Shown: positions 26,880-36,605 of the stretch, piece after piece
Position numbering within the stretch: the first letter of the stretch is position 1
Layout of the letters: every line of letters starts with the position of its first letter
DNA from: Reinekea marinisedimentorum
GTDB taxonomy: Bacteria; Pseudomonadota; Gammaproteobacteria; Pseudomonadales; Natronospirillaceae
NCBI RefSeq assembly: GCF_004341165.1
Contig: NZ_SLZR01000010.1
Location: 1-64,000, forward strand
Direction of reading: 5' to 3'
Length of the DNA: 64,000 nt
Program-made: the position numbers and the translations under genes
Notes under the pieces: generated by a model
Databases searched by the model: none
The model's input: the letters and a program-made list of their open reading frames with translations, nothing else
Told to the model about the DNA's origin: nothing

Positions 26880-27713
26880 ATGATACGCAAATGTTTGTTT
26901 CCGGTAGGTGGTTACGGCACACGTTTTTTACCTGCAACTAAAGCTCTGCCTAAAGAGATGCTGCCGGTGGTAAATAAGCCGTTGGTTCAATACGGTGTGG
27001 AAGAGTCCATTAATGCGGGCCTGAATTATGTCGGCTTCGTGACCGGCCGTGGCAAGCGGGCGATCGCAGATCACTTTGATATCTCATACGAGCTGGAACA
27101 CCAGATCAGCGGTTCTTCAAAGGAGAAGTATCTGTCATCTATCCGTCACCTGATGGATGAAGGTGTATTTTCTTACACCCGTCAGAAAGAAATGAAAGGT
27201 TTGGGTCATGCCATTCTGGCCGGCGAAACCCTGGTGGGTAATGAGCCCTTTGGTGTGGTTTTAGCCGATGACCTGTGTGTAACCGAGCCGGGTGAAGACA
27301 ACGTACTGGCGCAGATGGTTAAGGTGCACAAGCAGTTCCGTTGTTCGATTGTAGCGGTAATGGAAGTACCGGAAGACGAGATTCATAAGTACGGCGTAAT
27401 TGCCGGCGAAGAAATGAAAGATGGCGTTTATCGTGTTACTGACATGGTCGAAAAACCTGAGAAGGGCACTGAGCCTAGTAATCTGGCGGTGATTGGCCGT
27501 TATATCCTGACACCGGATATCTTCGATATTATCAAAGACACGCCTCCGGGCAAAAATAATGAAATCCAGCTGACGGATGCCCTGAAGACTCAGGCACAGG
27601 ATGGCGTGGTTATGGCTTATCGCTTCAAAGGTAAGCGTTTTGACTGTGGCTCTGTTGCTGGCTTTGTGGAAGCGACAAATTACGTCTACGAAAACATCTA
27701 CAAAGATGACTGA
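26880..27713 (+). CDS. galU: UTP-glucose-1-phosphate uridylyltransferase
   Basis: Makes UDP-glucose from UTP and glucose-1-phosphate for envelope polysaccharides, trehalose and galactose metabolism. Starts at ATG 26880 with AAGGAAG upstream; an in-frame upstream extension is ignored. Motifs are PVGGYGTRFLPATKALPKEMLP (nucleotide-binding signature, residues 7-28), KPLVQYGVEES, FGVVLADDL and RYIL. At 277 aa it is typical. Its terminator is at 27737-27760. Confidence 0.96.
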   Translation: MIRKCLFPVGGYGTRFLPATKALPKEMLPVVNKPLVQYGVEESINAGLNYVGFVTGRGKRAIADHFDISYELEHQISGSSKEKYLSSIRHLMDEGVFSYTRQKEMKGLGHAILAGETLVGNEPFGVVLADDLCVTEPGEDNVLAQMVKVHKQFRCSIVAVMEVPEDEIHKYGVIAGEEMKDGVYRVTDMVEKPEKGTEPSNLAVIGRYILTPDIFDIIKDTPPGKNNEIQLTDALKTQAQDGVVMAYRFKGKRFDCGSVAGFVEATNYVYENIYKDD

Positions 27714-27736
27714 TTGCTGAGTTTGAACACTGAAAG

Positions 27737-27760
27737 ACCCGGACTTGTTCCGGGTTTTTT
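27737..27760 (+). terminator. galU terminator
   Basis: ACCCGGA (27737-27743) pairs with TCCGGGT (27749-27755), followed by a T run to 27760. Confidence 0.85.
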
Positions 27761-27772
27761 ATGGCCCAACAA

Positions 27773-27796
27773 AAAGCCCGGCGAATGCCGGGCTTT
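27773..27796 (-). terminator. aceEF terminator
   Basis: AAAGCCCGGC (27773-27782), loop GAAT, GCCGGGCTTT (27787-27796). On the minus strand it ends in GCTTTTTGTT, 24 bases after the aceF stop. Confidence 0.85.
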
Positions 27797-27819
27797 GTCG
27801 TTAAGCAGTTTGCCGCTTA

Positions 27820-29712
27820 TTACAGCACCAGACGGCGAATATCAGCCAGTACTGTCGACAGATAAGTTGTGAACTTAGCTGCGTCAGCACCGTTGATGGC
27901 ACGGTGGTCGTAAGAGAGCGACAGTGGCGTAAAGGTACGAGGTTCAAACTCTTTACCGTTCCAGTGCGGTTTAACCGCATTGTTGGAAACACCCAGAATG
28001 GCAACTTCCGGTGCGTTCACAATAGGCGTAAAGGCGGTACCGCCTAAGCCACCCAGGCTGGAAACAGTGAAACAGCCGCCTTGCATTTCAGCAGGCTTAA
28101 CCTTGCCTTCACGGCCACGTTTGGCGAAGTCGATAATGTCTTCTGCAATTTGCCAGACAGACTTCTTATCCGCGTCTTTAATGACAGGCACGATCAGACC
28201 GTTAGGTGTATCAACCGCCAGACCAATGTTCACGTAGTGCTTCTGAACATAGCGTTTGCCATCTTCCATCAGCGAGACGTTGAACTTCGGATACTCAACC
28301 AGAGCAGACGCACAGGCTTTAATAATGAATGCCAGTGGGCTGATCTTGGTGCCGCGTTTTTCCATTTCTGGTTTCAGCGACTGACGGAACTTCTCAGTTT
28401 CAGTTACATCGGCTTCGTCGAACTGGGTAACGTGTGGAATGACCAGCGCGTTACGGACCATATTCGCTGCAGTGATCTGCTGGATACGGTTCATTTCAAC
28501 GATTTCAATGTCACCAAACTTGGAGAAATCCTGATCCGGTACGGTTGGTAAACCAGCGCCAGCAGCCGGTTTTGCAGGCTCCTGCAGGCGGTTTTTAACC
28601 CAGTTGGCGACGTCATCTTTAACGATACGGCCACGTGGTCCGGTACCCGGTACAAGGCCAAGGTCGACACCAAATTCACGCGCCAATCGGCGAACAGCCG
28701 GGCCTGCGTGAACATTTTTGCTGTGAACGATTGGCGCATCGTGCTGAGCCGCAACGGCCGGAGCCGGAGCAGGTGCTGCTTTAGCGGCCGGAGCCGGAGC
28801 AGCAGGTGCCGCAGCGGCAGCCGGTGCCGGAGCAGCGCCTTCCGCTTTAAGGATCAGCAGAACGGTACCCTGAGATACTTCATCGCCTTCACTCACCTTA
28901 ACGGCCAGTACTTCGCCGGCAGTTGGAGAAGGCACATCCATAGAGGCTTTGTCAGATTCCAGCACAACGATGGTGTCTTCTTCTGCCAGAACATCTCCTG
29001 GTTTCACCGAGATTTCGATGATTTTGGCGCTGTCCATACCGATATCCGGTACAGTCACTTCTTTCGTTGCGGAGCCCTGAGCCGGAGCAGTTGCACCCGG
29101 TGCCGCAACCTGAGATGCCGACGGTTCAGCAACCGGAGCGCCGGCAGCAGCACTGCCGCCTTCAGATTTCAGTTCGATCAGGACGGTGCCTTCAGAAACG
29201 CTTTCACCATCAGCCACCTTAATAGATACCACTTCACCGGCTTTCGGTGACGGCACATCCATAGAGGCTTTGTCAGATTCCAGAACAACGATGGTGTCAT
29301 CTTCAGCGATAACATCGCCAACTTTAACTGCAATCTCGATGATGGACGCGCTGTCCATACCGATGTCCGGAACCAGAATCGGTTCAATTGCACTGCTGGC
29401 AGCCGGAGCGGCCGCAGGTGCTGGTGCAGGCGCAGGTGCCGCTTCAGCAGCAGGGGCTTCAGCTGCGGCCGTTGCACCCTCTACTTCAATAATCGCCAGC
29501 TCATCGCCTTCAGAGACGCTGTCGCCTTCGCTGATAGAAACTTTGGTGACCTTACCGGCAATCGGTGAAGGTACATCCATAGAGGCTTTGTCAGACTCTA
29601 GAACAATAATTGTATCGTCTACATCGATGACATCGCCTGGCTTAACACTGACTTCAATACAGCTGGCAGTGTCCATGCCGATATCGGGAACTCGAATAAT
29701 TTCAGTTGCCAT
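27820..29712 (-). CDS. aceF: Pyruvate dehydrogenase E2, dihydrolipoamide acetyltransferase with three lipoyl domains
   Basis: The core of the pyruvate dehydrogenase complex, transferring acetyl from lipoyl-lysine to CoA. It has three near-identical lipoyl domains with ESDKASMDVPSP swinging-arm lysines at K42, K148 and K255, separated by Ala/Pro-rich linkers. A peripheral subunit-binding domain (about 334-375, AGPAVRRLAREFGVDL) and the catalytic acyltransferase domain with SYDHRAINGAD (His603) follow. At 630 aa with three lipoyl domains it is the enterobacterial-type layout. It follows aceE by 21 bases. No lpd is in this window. Confidence 0.97.
   Translation of the reverse strand: MATEIIRVPDIGMDTASCIEVSVKPGDVIDVDDTIIVLESDKASMDVPSPIAGKVTKVSISEGDSVSEGDELAIIEVEGATAAAEAPAAEAAPAPAPAPAAAPAASSAIEPILVPDIGMDSASIIEIAVKVGDVIAEDDTIVVLESDKASMDVPSPKAGEVVSIKVADGESVSEGTVLIELKSEGGSAAAGAPVAEPSASQVAAPGATAPAQGSATKEVTVPDIGMDSAKIIEISVKPGDVLAEEDTIVVLESDKASMDVPSPTAGEVLAVKVSEGDEVSQGTVLLILKAEGAAPAPAAAAAPAAPAPAAKAAPAPAPAVAAQHDAPIVHSKNVHAGPAVRRLAREFGVDLGLVPGTGPRGRIVKDDVANWVKNRLQEPAKPAAGAGLPTVPDQDFSKFGDIEIVEMNRIQQITAANMVRNALVIPHVTQFDEADVTETEKFRQSLKPEMEKRGTKISPLAFIIKACASALVEYPKFNVSLMEDGKRYVQKHYVNIGLAVDTPNGLIVPVIKDADKKSVWQIAEDIIDFAKRGREGKVKPAEMQGGCFTVSSLGGLGGTAFTPIVNAPEVAILGVSNNAVKPHWNGKEFEPRTFTPLSLSYDHRAINGADAAKFTTYLSTVLADIRRLVL
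28934..29595. repeat. Three 23-bp identical blocks within the aceF lipoyl modules
   Basis: The 23-bp block beginning ACATCCATAGAGG and ending TTTGTCAGA occurs at 28934-28956, 29255-29277 and 29573-29595 (steps of 321 and 318 bp), reflecting the triplicated lipoyl domain. Identity at synonymous positions suggests recent duplication or gene conversion among modules. Confidence 0.8.
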
Positions 29713-29733
29713 ATAAGACTCCTAATTGGGCAA

Positions 29734-32394
29734 TCACACTGTCATTGGGTTTGGTTTGTTGATGTCCAGATCAAACTTCTTAATCGCGTCAGTAACCACT
29801 GAGGCTTTGATTGATCCTTCATCGGCCAGCGCTTTCAGAGCAGCGACGGTGACCCACTTACGGTCAACTTCGAAGAAGTGACGCAGCTGAGCACGGGAGT
29901 CACTTCGGCCAAAGCCGTCTGTACCCAGTACTTCATAGTTCTGTGGAACCCACTTGCGGATCTGGTTGGCGTAGTTCTTCATGTAATCGCTTGAAGAAAC
30001 AACCGGACCTTCACGGCCTTTCAGCATTTGTGTGACATAAGCTTCACGTGGCTCGCCTTCAGGGTTGAGCAGGTTTTCGCGATCTGCATCCAAACCTTCA
30101 CGGGTTAGTTCGTTGTAGCTGGTCACTGCCCAGATATCGGCGTTCACGCCATATTCGCTGCGCAGAATCTCTGCTGCTGCACGTACTTCCTGCATGATTG
30201 AGCCGGAACCCAGCAACTGTACAGTTGGCTGCTTCGCTTTCTTCTCATCTTCTTCAAGCAGGTACATACCCTTCTTGATGCCTTCTACCATTTCCGGCTT
30301 CATGCCTGGGTGCGTGTAGTTTTCGTTCAGGGTCGTGATGTAATAGAAAACATCTTCCTGATCTTCAACCATGCGCTTCAGACCATCCTGAATAATGGTG
30401 GCGACTTCGTAACCGTAGGTTGCATCGTAGGTTACACAGTTTGGAATAGTGCCGGCCAGAATGTGGCTGTGACCATCCTGGTGCTGTAAGCCTTCGCCGT
30501 TCAGAGTTGTACGGCCAGAGGTCGCACCAATCAGGAAGCCGCGCGCCTGCAAGTCACCGGAAGCCCAGGCCAGGTCGCCAATACGCTGGAAACCGAACAT
30601 GGAGTAGTAAATGTAGAACGGGATCAGCTGGTGGTTATAAGTAGAGTAAGACGTTGCTGCAGCAATCCATGAGCTCATGGCGCCGGCTTCGTTAATACCT
30701 TCCTGCAGAATCTGACCCTTGATGTCTTCTTTGTACCACATCACCTGGTTCTTATCCTGAGGGATGTAGCTCTGGCCCCATGGTGAATAGATACCGAACT
30801 GACGGAACATGCCTTCCATACCAAAGGTACGGGCTTCATCCGGTACGATTGGAACAACGCGGTTACCAATCTCTTTGTCTTTCATCAGGGTAGAAAGAAC
30901 GCGTACAAAACTCATGGTGGTTGAGATTTCACGGTCGCCCGATTCTTTGGTCAGTGCTTCAAAGCTTTCCAGAGTTGGCACTTTCAATTCGTTATCAGAC
31001 TTCTTACGACGGATCGGCAGGTAGCCGCCCAGGGTATTACGCTTGTTACGGATGTACTGCATTTCCGGGCTGTTTTCGTCCGGACGGAAGAATGGGATTT
31101 CGCCAGCTTCCAGTTGAGCATCGGTAATGGGTACTTCACAAACATCGCGGAATTTCTTCAGGTCATCAACCGTCAGTTTCTTCAGCGAGTGAGTCATGTT
31201 CTTCGCTTCACCGGCTTCAATGCCATAGCCTTTAACGGTATGCGCCAGAATTACGGTTGGCTTGCCACCGTTTTCATTGATCGCACGGTTAAACGCAGCA
31301 AATACTTTATAAGGGTCGTGGCCACCACGGTTCAGACGGAAGATGTCTTCATCAGACATGTCTTTAACCAGTTCAGCCAGTTCCGGGTATTTACCGAAGA
31401 AGTGTTCACGGGTGTAAGCACCGCCGTGAGATTTGTAAGACTGCAGTTCACCATCAACAACTTCGTCCATGCGCTTCTGCAGCAGGCCTTTAGAGTCTTT
31501 GGCGAACAGTTTGTCCCAATGACGTCCCCAGACCACTTTAACTACATTCCAGCCTGCGCCACGGAACATGCCTTCCAGTTCCTGAATGATTTTGCCGTTA
31601 CCACGTACCGGGCCATCCAGACGCTGCAGGTTACAGTTGATCACGAAGTTCAGGTTGTCGAGGTTTTCACGACCGGCCAGGGAGATTGCACCTAGTGATT
31701 CCGGTTCGTCCATTTCACCGTCGCCCAGGAATGCCCAGACACGACCGCCTTTTTCAATTTTTTCATGGTTTTCAAGGTAGCGCATAACGTGCGCCTGATA
31801 GATTGCCTGGATAGGGCCTAAGCCCATAGATACGGTTGGGAACTGCCAGTAATCCGGCATCAGCCAAGGGTGAGGATAAGAGGACAGACCCTTGCCATCG
31901 ACTTCACGACGGAAGTTGTTCAGTTGCTCGTCGGTTAAACGGCCTTCAACATAAGAACGTGCATAAATACCCGGAGCAATGTGACCCTGGAAGTAAACCA
32001 TGTCGCCAGGGTGAGTGGCAGTTGGTGCACGCCAGAAATGGTTGAAACCGATATCGTACAGGGTGGCAGAAGACTGGAAGCTTGAAATGTGGCCACCGAG
32101 GTCATCGCCAGATTTATTGGCTTTAACCACCATAGCAACGGCGTTCCAACGGATCATCGCACGGATTTTGCGCTCCAGATCGTTGTCGCCCGGATACTTG
32201 GGCTCTTCTTCAAGGCGAATGGTATTGCGGAAAGGTGTGTTGATTGCAAATGGTACGCCTTCACCAGAATGTGTCACCTGATCAGATAGCTGCTTAAGCA
32301 GATATTGAGCGCGATCAGTACCTTCTTCACGGACAACTGATGCTAATGCGTCAAGCCATTCCTGTGTTTCGATTGGATCTAAATCGTGTTCCAT
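29734..32394 (-). CDS. aceE: Pyruvate dehydrogenase E1 component (homodimeric type)
   Basis: Thiamine diphosphate-dependent decarboxylation of pyruvate and transfer to lipoyl-E2. At 886 aa it is the standard homodimeric AceE. It starts DLDPIETQEWLDALASVV and has the ThDP-binding GDGEMDEPESLGAI with NLQRLDGPVRGNGKI downstream, plus the histidine-rich DGHSHILA loop. It is first in aceE-aceF. The 257-bp upstream gap must hold the promoter. No pdhR is adjacent, unlike E. coli. Confidence 0.97.
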   Translation of the reverse strand: MEHDLDPIETQEWLDALASVVREEGTDRAQYLLKQLSDQVTHSGEGVPFAINTPFRNTIRLEEEPKYPGDNDLERKIRAMIRWNAVAMVVKANKSGDDLGGHISSFQSSATLYDIGFNHFWRAPTATHPGDMVYFQGHIAPGIYARSYVEGRLTDEQLNNFRREVDGKGLSSYPHPWLMPDYWQFPTVSMGLGPIQAIYQAHVMRYLENHEKIEKGGRVWAFLGDGEMDEPESLGAISLAGRENLDNLNFVINCNLQRLDGPVRGNGKIIQELEGMFRGAGWNVVKVVWGRHWDKLFAKDSKGLLQKRMDEVVDGELQSYKSHGGAYTREHFFGKYPELAELVKDMSDEDIFRLNRGGHDPYKVFAAFNRAINENGGKPTVILAHTVKGYGIEAGEAKNMTHSLKKLTVDDLKKFRDVCEVPITDAQLEAGEIPFFRPDENSPEMQYIRNKRNTLGGYLPIRRKKSDNELKVPTLESFEALTKESGDREISTTMSFVRVLSTLMKDKEIGNRVVPIVPDEARTFGMEGMFRQFGIYSPWGQSYIPQDKNQVMWYKEDIKGQILQEGINEAGAMSSWIAAATSYSTYNHQLIPFYIYYSMFGFQRIGDLAWASGDLQARGFLIGATSGRTTLNGEGLQHQDGHSHILAGTIPNCVTYDATYGYEVATIIQDGLKRMVEDQEDVFYYITTLNENYTHPGMKPEMVEGIKKGMYLLEEDEKKAKQPTVQLLGSGSIMQEVRAAAEILRSEYGVNADIWAVTSYNELTREGLDADRENLLNPEGEPREAYVTQMLKGREGPVVSSSDYMKNYANQIRKWVPQNYEVLGTDGFGRSDSRAQLRHFFEVDRKWVTVAALKALADEGSIKASVVTDAIKKFDLDINKPNPMTV

Positions 32395-32599
32395 AGAGTA
32401 AAAACCTCATCCCCGACGGTAAACGGATTTTTCCGTTTTGTTGTTAACGCAACTTGCAGGTCTGCAGCGAGTGCAGAGCGAATGGTTGCACTTTGTGATT
32501 TGACAAATCGGCTCAAGCCTAGAGTGTTTAGCGATATTCGTCACTCAGCGATAGTTCACCGACTGGCGAAATTTCGCTTTTCTTACACCCTTAAACGGC
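32395..32599 (-). promoter_or_regulatory. aceEF upstream region with two inverted repeats
   Basis: TTGTGATTTGACAA (32494-32507) is an inverted repeat of TTGT/ACAA around 6 bp. Closer to the gene, AAACGGA (32421-32427) and TCCGTTT (32432-32438) form a leader hairpin. Neither matches the PdhR consensus (ATTGGTnnnACCAAT), so the regulator is unknown. Confidence 0.35.
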
Positions 32600-32623
32600 A
32601 AACGGCAGCCGAAGCTGCCGTTT
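32600..32623 (-). terminator. pyk terminator-like hairpin (TTCG tetraloop)
   Basis: AAACGGCAGC-CGAA-GCTGCCGTTT. Read on the minus strand the loop is the stable TTCG tetraloop. It follows the pyk stop by about 30 bases. The following U-tract is weak (GCCGTTTAAG). Confidence 0.65.
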
Positions 32624-32651
32624 GATACTGATTTGTCATTTGTATTACTTT

Positions 32652-34100
32652 TTACAGGATATTGCCGACACTTACAATCTTTAATGTATTGGTGCCGCCG
32701 TGTACGCCGAGGTGATCGCCATACGCCATGATCAATAAATCACCGTCTTCAACCAGCTTTCTGCGTTGCAATTCTTCTATCGCAAGGCGGTTTACTTCGG
32801 TGGCCGGTAACGAGGTTGCATCGAACATGATTGAGTGTACACCCCGGTACAAAGCCACGCGGCGCTGGGTGCTCGGGTGTCGGGTCAGGGCAAAGATGGG
32901 CAGTCCGGAACTGATGCGCGACATCCATAACGGCGTTGAACCGGATTCGGTCATGCAGACAATGGCCTTCACGCCGCGGGTCTGATTGGCGGCGTACATG
33001 GCGGCCATTGCGGTGGCCTCATCAATTCGTTTGAACTGGTTGCCAACACGGTGGCGCGAGCTGGTGGTGAGCTTGTGCTTTTCGGCACCGATGCAGATAT
33101 CGCTCATGGCTTTAACGGTTTCAACCGGGTAGCTGCCCGCTGCAGTTTCTGCTGAACACATGATCGCATCGGTACCGTCGAGTACCGCGTTGGCCACATC
33201 GAACACTTCGGCGCGGGTCGGGAAGGGGTTGTCGATCATCGATTCCATCATCTGGGTGGCGGTGATGACAATGCGGTCGAGAGTACGGGCGCGCTTAATA
33301 ATGTGCTTCTGAACACCGATGAGTTCCGGGTCGCCGATTTCTACCCCCAGGTCTCCGCGGGCCACCATAACGACATCGGAGGCGAGGATAATCTTGTCGA
33401 GGTTTTCGTGATCCAGTGTGGCTTCGGCACGCTCCAGTTTGGCCACCAGCTCTGCGCCGGACCCGGCTGCATTTAATAGCTGGCGCGCCTCGATCATATC
33501 TTCAGGTCCGCGCGGGAAAGAGACAGCAACGTAATCAACACCAATTTCAGAGGCGGTGATGATGTCCTTCTTGTCCTTCTCGGTTAGGGCGGCTGCGGAT
33601 AAACCGCCGCCCAGCTTGTTAATGCCCTTGTTGTTAGACAACGGGCCGCCCTGAATAACAATCGTATGCACGGCGTTGCCGTCGACCTTTTCAACCTGCA
33701 CCTTCACCCGGCCATCATCCAGCAGATAGATGTCCCCTGGTTTGGAATCTTTAGCTAAAGCCGGGTAGTCGATGCCGACGCGGGTTTCATCGCCTGCGGA
33801 CTTATCAAAGTCGACATCCAGAATAAATTTTTGGCCGTCTTTCAGCTGTACCTTCTTGTCGTCTTTGAAGCGGGCGATTCGAATCTTCGGGCCCTGCAGG
33901 TCGGCGAGAATGGCGCACGGCGGTAAGCCGAGCTTTTCGGTGATCGCACGAACTTCATTTGCGCGCCGTTGGTGGTCTGCGGCGTTGCCGTGAGAAAAAT
34001 TCAGTCGAACGGTATTGGCGCCAGCTGCGATTAAGGCTTCGAGAACCCCTTCCCGATCGGTCGCCGGGCCCAGGGTGGTAACGATTTTTGTACGTCTCAT
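32652..34100 (-). CDS. pyk: Pyruvate kinase
   Basis: Converts phosphoenolpyruvate and ADP to pyruvate and ATP. It opens [15 protein letters not shown], then has RLNFSHG, the magnesium/substrate motif ([33 protein letters not shown] lies about residues 220-252) and [26 protein letters not shown]. At 482 aa it is nearer to E. coli PykA in length. The gene is immediately downstream of hexR and in the same orientation, a common HexR-regulated target, though I found no clear HexR box in the 115-bp gap between them. Readthrough from hexR is possible. Confidence 0.96.
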   Translation of the reverse strand: MRRTKIVTTLGPATDREGVLEALIAAGANTVRLNFSHGNAADHQRRANEVRAITEKLGLPPCAILADLQGPKIRIARFKDDKKVQLKDGQKFILDVDFDKSAGDETRVGIDYPALAKDSKPGDIYLLDDGRVKVQVEKVDGNAVHTIVIQGGPLSNNKGINKLGGGLSAAALTEKDKKDIITASEIGVDYVAVSFPRGPEDMIEARQLLNAAGSGAELVAKLERAEATLDHENLDKIILASDVVMVARGDLGVEIGDPELIGVQKHIIKRARTLDRIVITATQMMESMIDNPFPTRAEVFDVANAVLDGTDAIMCSAETAAGSYPVETVKAMSDICIGAEKHKLTTSSRHRVGNQFKRIDEATAMAAMYAANQTRGVKAIVCMTESGSTPLWMSRISSGLPIFALTRHPSTQRRVALYRGVHSIMFDATSLPATEVNRLAIEELQRRKLVEDGDLLIMAYGDHLGVHGGTNTLKIVSVGNIL

Positions 34101-34215
34101 GCGTTGTTATTACCTTTGGTTAGGTTAATCGTTAGTATCCGATGAAAAGGGCCCTCGACCTTTAATAACCAAACAACACGCAGTCGCGCCGCTCAACAGC
34201 AGATGAAACAGAAGG

Positions 34216-35076
34216 TTAGTCGGTATCCTCGTTTTTGTAACGGGTATCTGCCAGTGCCGCTTTTATTCTGCGCAGGTGGCTCTGGAATTCCGGCCCAAGC
34301 CTCAGGGTGACGCCCATTGAAAGCACATCTAGTACGGTCAGGTGCACAATGCGTGAACTCATAGGCGTGTACATGTCGGTGTTCTCAGAACTTTCGACCC
34401 CCAGAATAATGTTGCTGGCCTTAGCCAGTGGCGAGTGTGGCGAGGTCAGCGAAATCACGGTGGCGCCGGAGTCACGAGCGATTTCCGCCGTTTCGACCAG
34501 TGAAATGGTGCGGCCGGTATTGGAAATGATCACGATGACATCGCCGGGTTTCGCCGCGGCGGCGGACATGCGCTGCTGCAAAACATCGATATAGGCCACG
34601 CAGGGTGTATTCAGGCGGAAAAACTTGTGTTGCGCATCCTGACAGACACTGCCGGATGCGCCCAGGCCATAGAACTCGACCCGCCGAGCCTGAGAAAGTG
34701 CATCCACTGCGCGGGTCAGGGCATTCGGGTCGATGGAGCGTTTGGCGTCGGTAATGGCGCTGATGGTCGCTTCAAATATTTTACCGCTGTAGTCTTCTAC
34801 GCGGTCGTTGGCTTCCACATTGCGGTTCACAAAGGGGGTGCCTGTCGCCAGACATTGGGCAAGCTTCAGTTTGAAATCCGGGAAGCCGGTGCAATCCAGG
34901 CTGCGACAGAACCTGTTGACCGTCGGTTCTGACACATTGGCGGCCTTGGCCAGGCTGGCAATGCTGGAACGGATGGCTTTGTTTGGATCTTGCAGAATCA
35001 CCTGGGCTACCTTTCTTTCACTTTTACTCAGGCAGCTGGGGTTCGATTTCAGGCGTTCCAGTAGGTTTGTCGACAT
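34216..35076 (-). CDS. hexR: HexR, RpiR-family regulator of central carbon metabolism
   Basis: An RpiR-type repressor/activator: N-terminal HTH (about 33-62; SSIASLAKAANVSEPTVNRFCRSL) and C-terminal SIS sugar-phosphate domain (about 125-255, with GLGASGSVCQDAQHKFFRL and IISNTGRTISLVE). HexR senses the Entner-Doudoroff intermediate KDPG and controls zwf, edd, gap, pyk and glk in proteobacteria. At 286 aa it is typical. A near-perfect HexR operator lies in the gap to the divergent glk, which supports the assignment and suggests autoregulation. zwf, pgl, edd and eda are not in this window. Confidence 0.93.
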   Translation of the reverse strand: MSTNLLERLKSNPSCLSKSERKVAQVILQDPNKAIRSSIASLAKAANVSEPTVNRFCRSLDCTGFPDFKLKLAQCLATGTPFVNRNVEANDRVEDYSGKIFEATISAITDAKRSIDPNALTRAVDALSQARRVEFYGLGASGSVCQDAQHKFFRLNTPCVAYIDVLQQRMSAAAAKPGDVIVIISNTGRTISLVETAEIARDSGATVISLTSPHSPLAKASNIILGVESSENTDMYTPMSSRIVHLTVLDVLSMGVTLRLGPEFQSHLRRIKAALADTRYKNEDTD

Positions 35077-35253
35077 GTGTTGTTTTCCGATAAGGTCGAG
35101 TGCAAAGGATTGTAGGAAATTAACAACTTCACCGTAAAGTGATCTAGCTTAAGGTTTTCTTCTATTTCTTAAAGTCTTTCTGAATTGTTCTGCCATTGCC
35201 CGTATTTATTGGCCTGTGGTGGATTTGCATAAATAAAAAGATTGTTTTTAATC

Positions 35254-35268
35254 TGTAATAAAATTACG
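35254..35268. promoter_or_regulatory. HexR operator between hexR and glk
   Basis: TGTAATAAAATTACG matches the known HexR palindrome TGTARTWAAATTACA in all but the last base. It sits 178 bp from the hexR start and 267 bp from the glk start, in a 458-bp AT-rich divergent region that otherwise has no gene. A second palindrome lies at 35406-35420. Confidence 0.8.
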
Positions 35269-35405
35269 AAAAGGCATCGCCGAAGCTCATTGCCGGGCTG
35301 TCTGGCTGGTGTTGGCGCAGGCTAATGGGTGGTCGAATATTGTCTGGTTGTCGTGTTTCCTCCCCCGTTTCTATTCTGAGCAGGCATTCGTTCTGCTAAA
35401 GTAAT

Positions 35406-35420
35406 TTGTCAGTGTGACAA
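35406..35420. promoter_or_regulatory. Perfect palindrome upstream of glk
   Basis: TTGTCA-GTG-TGACAA, a perfect 6-3-6 inverted repeat 115 bp before the glk ATG and separate from the HexR box. It is a likely operator for an unidentified regulator. Confidence 0.45.
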
Positions 35421-35534
35421 GGCATGAGTGCCCAGCGTTGCACGGCAAAACTATAAAAGGCAGGCGGATAAAAAGTCGCTGAGCCAATAAACCAAAAATG
35501 AGTTTTAAATTCACAGAAAGCGAAAGGAATAACT

Positions 35535-36533
35535 ATGGAACAACTGGGTTTGATTGCCGATATTGGCGGCACCAACGCACGGTTTGCGCTGACCCCTATT
35601 CGGGCGGTTAATGCCGATGGCTCACTGACACTGAAAGAAGCCGATCTGATCGCGCCGCAGGCACTCGACGGGGCCAGCTATGCCACCATTGCGGATGCCG
35701 CAGAAGCCTATCTGGCTGAAATTGCAGAGGACTACGGGCGCCCCGAGCATGCAGTTATGGCGATTGCGTGCCCGACAGATCAGGATCAGATCACCATGAC
35801 CAACCATTTCTGGTCGTTCAGTGTGAAAGAACTGAAGGCGCAGTTGAAGCTGAAAAGCCTGTCCTTTATTAATGACTACAACGCCATGGCCAACTGTATT
35901 CCACAGCTTGATGACGATGGCCTGATCAAGATTGGCCGTGGCGAGGCGCAGCCCGGTAAGCCAATCGCGGTCACGGGGCCGGGGACTGGCCTGGGGCTGG
36001 CGGCACTGGCATTTTCAGACTATGGCCCGGTAACTCTGGAGACCGAAGGTGGCCATACCCACTTCGCGCCAACCAATCTGGATGAGCTGGAGGTGCTGAC
36101 GTTTCTGCTGACCAAGTTTGAGCGGGTGTCTCAGGAGCGCTTGCTCTCCGGCCAGGGTCTGGAAAACATCTACCAGGCGCTGGCACATGGCGAAGGTAAG
36201 GATCTGACCATGGCCGCTAAGGATATTTCTGCCGCCGCGCTGGCCGGTTCCGATGCGCTCTGCCTGAAGGCGCTGTCTATGTTTTGTGCTGTGCTCGGGG
36301 GCTACGCCGGGGATGTAGCGCTGGCCATTGGTGCCAAAGGCGGCGTCTATATTACCGGTGGCATTATTCCGCGCTTTATCGATTTCTTTAAAAGCAGTGA
36401 ATTCCGCGCCCGCTTTGAAAGCAAAGGTCGCCTATCCGGGTTTGTGGAAACCATACCGACCTATGTGGTGGTGTCTAAGCAGCCTGGTCTGTTGGGTGCG
36501 GCTGCTGTATTGAACCGGAAGATATCGAACTGA
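35535..36533 (+). CDS. glk: Glucokinase (bacterial Glk family)
   Basis: ATP-dependent phosphorylation of glucose to glucose-6-phosphate. It begins LIADIGGTNARFAL (phosphate 1 loop) and has LSFINDYNAMANCIP (catalytic Asp), AVTGPGTGLGLAAL and the ETEGGHTHFAP zinc-free Glk-type signature. At 332 aa it is close to E. coli Glk. It is divergent from hexR, with the HexR box between them, and followed by a strong terminator, so it is monocistronic. The maltodextrin enzyme malQ further downstream releases glucose that Glk would use. Confidence 0.95.
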   Translation: MEQLGLIADIGGTNARFALTPIRAVNADGSLTLKEADLIAPQALDGASYATIADAAEAYLAEIAEDYGRPEHAVMAIACPTDQDQITMTNHFWSFSVKELKAQLKLKSLSFINDYNAMANCIPQLDDDGLIKIGRGEAQPGKPIAVTGPGTGLGLAALAFSDYGPVTLETEGGHTHFAPTNLDELEVLTFLLTKFERVSQERLLSGQGLENIYQALAHGEGKDLTMAAKDISAAALAGSDALCLKALSMFCAVLGGYAGDVALAIGAKGGVYITGGIIPRFIDFFKSSEFRARFESKGRLSGFVETIPTYVVVSKQPGLLGAAAVLNRKISN

Positions 36534-36572
36534 TCTGAGCCGCCAAAAGTCAGCTTTACAGCTGATTGACTA

Positions 36573-36605
36573 AACCCCGCCGATTTTTTTGTCGCGGGGT
36601 TTTTT
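36573..36605 (+). terminator. glk terminator
   Basis: AACCCCGC (36573-36580) pairs with GCGGGGTT (36594-36601), followed by a T-rich run. Confidence 0.85.

Noticed and set aside
32395-32599. PdhR operator before aceE
   Set aside because: No ATTGGTnnnACCAAT-like sequence and no pdhR neighbour.
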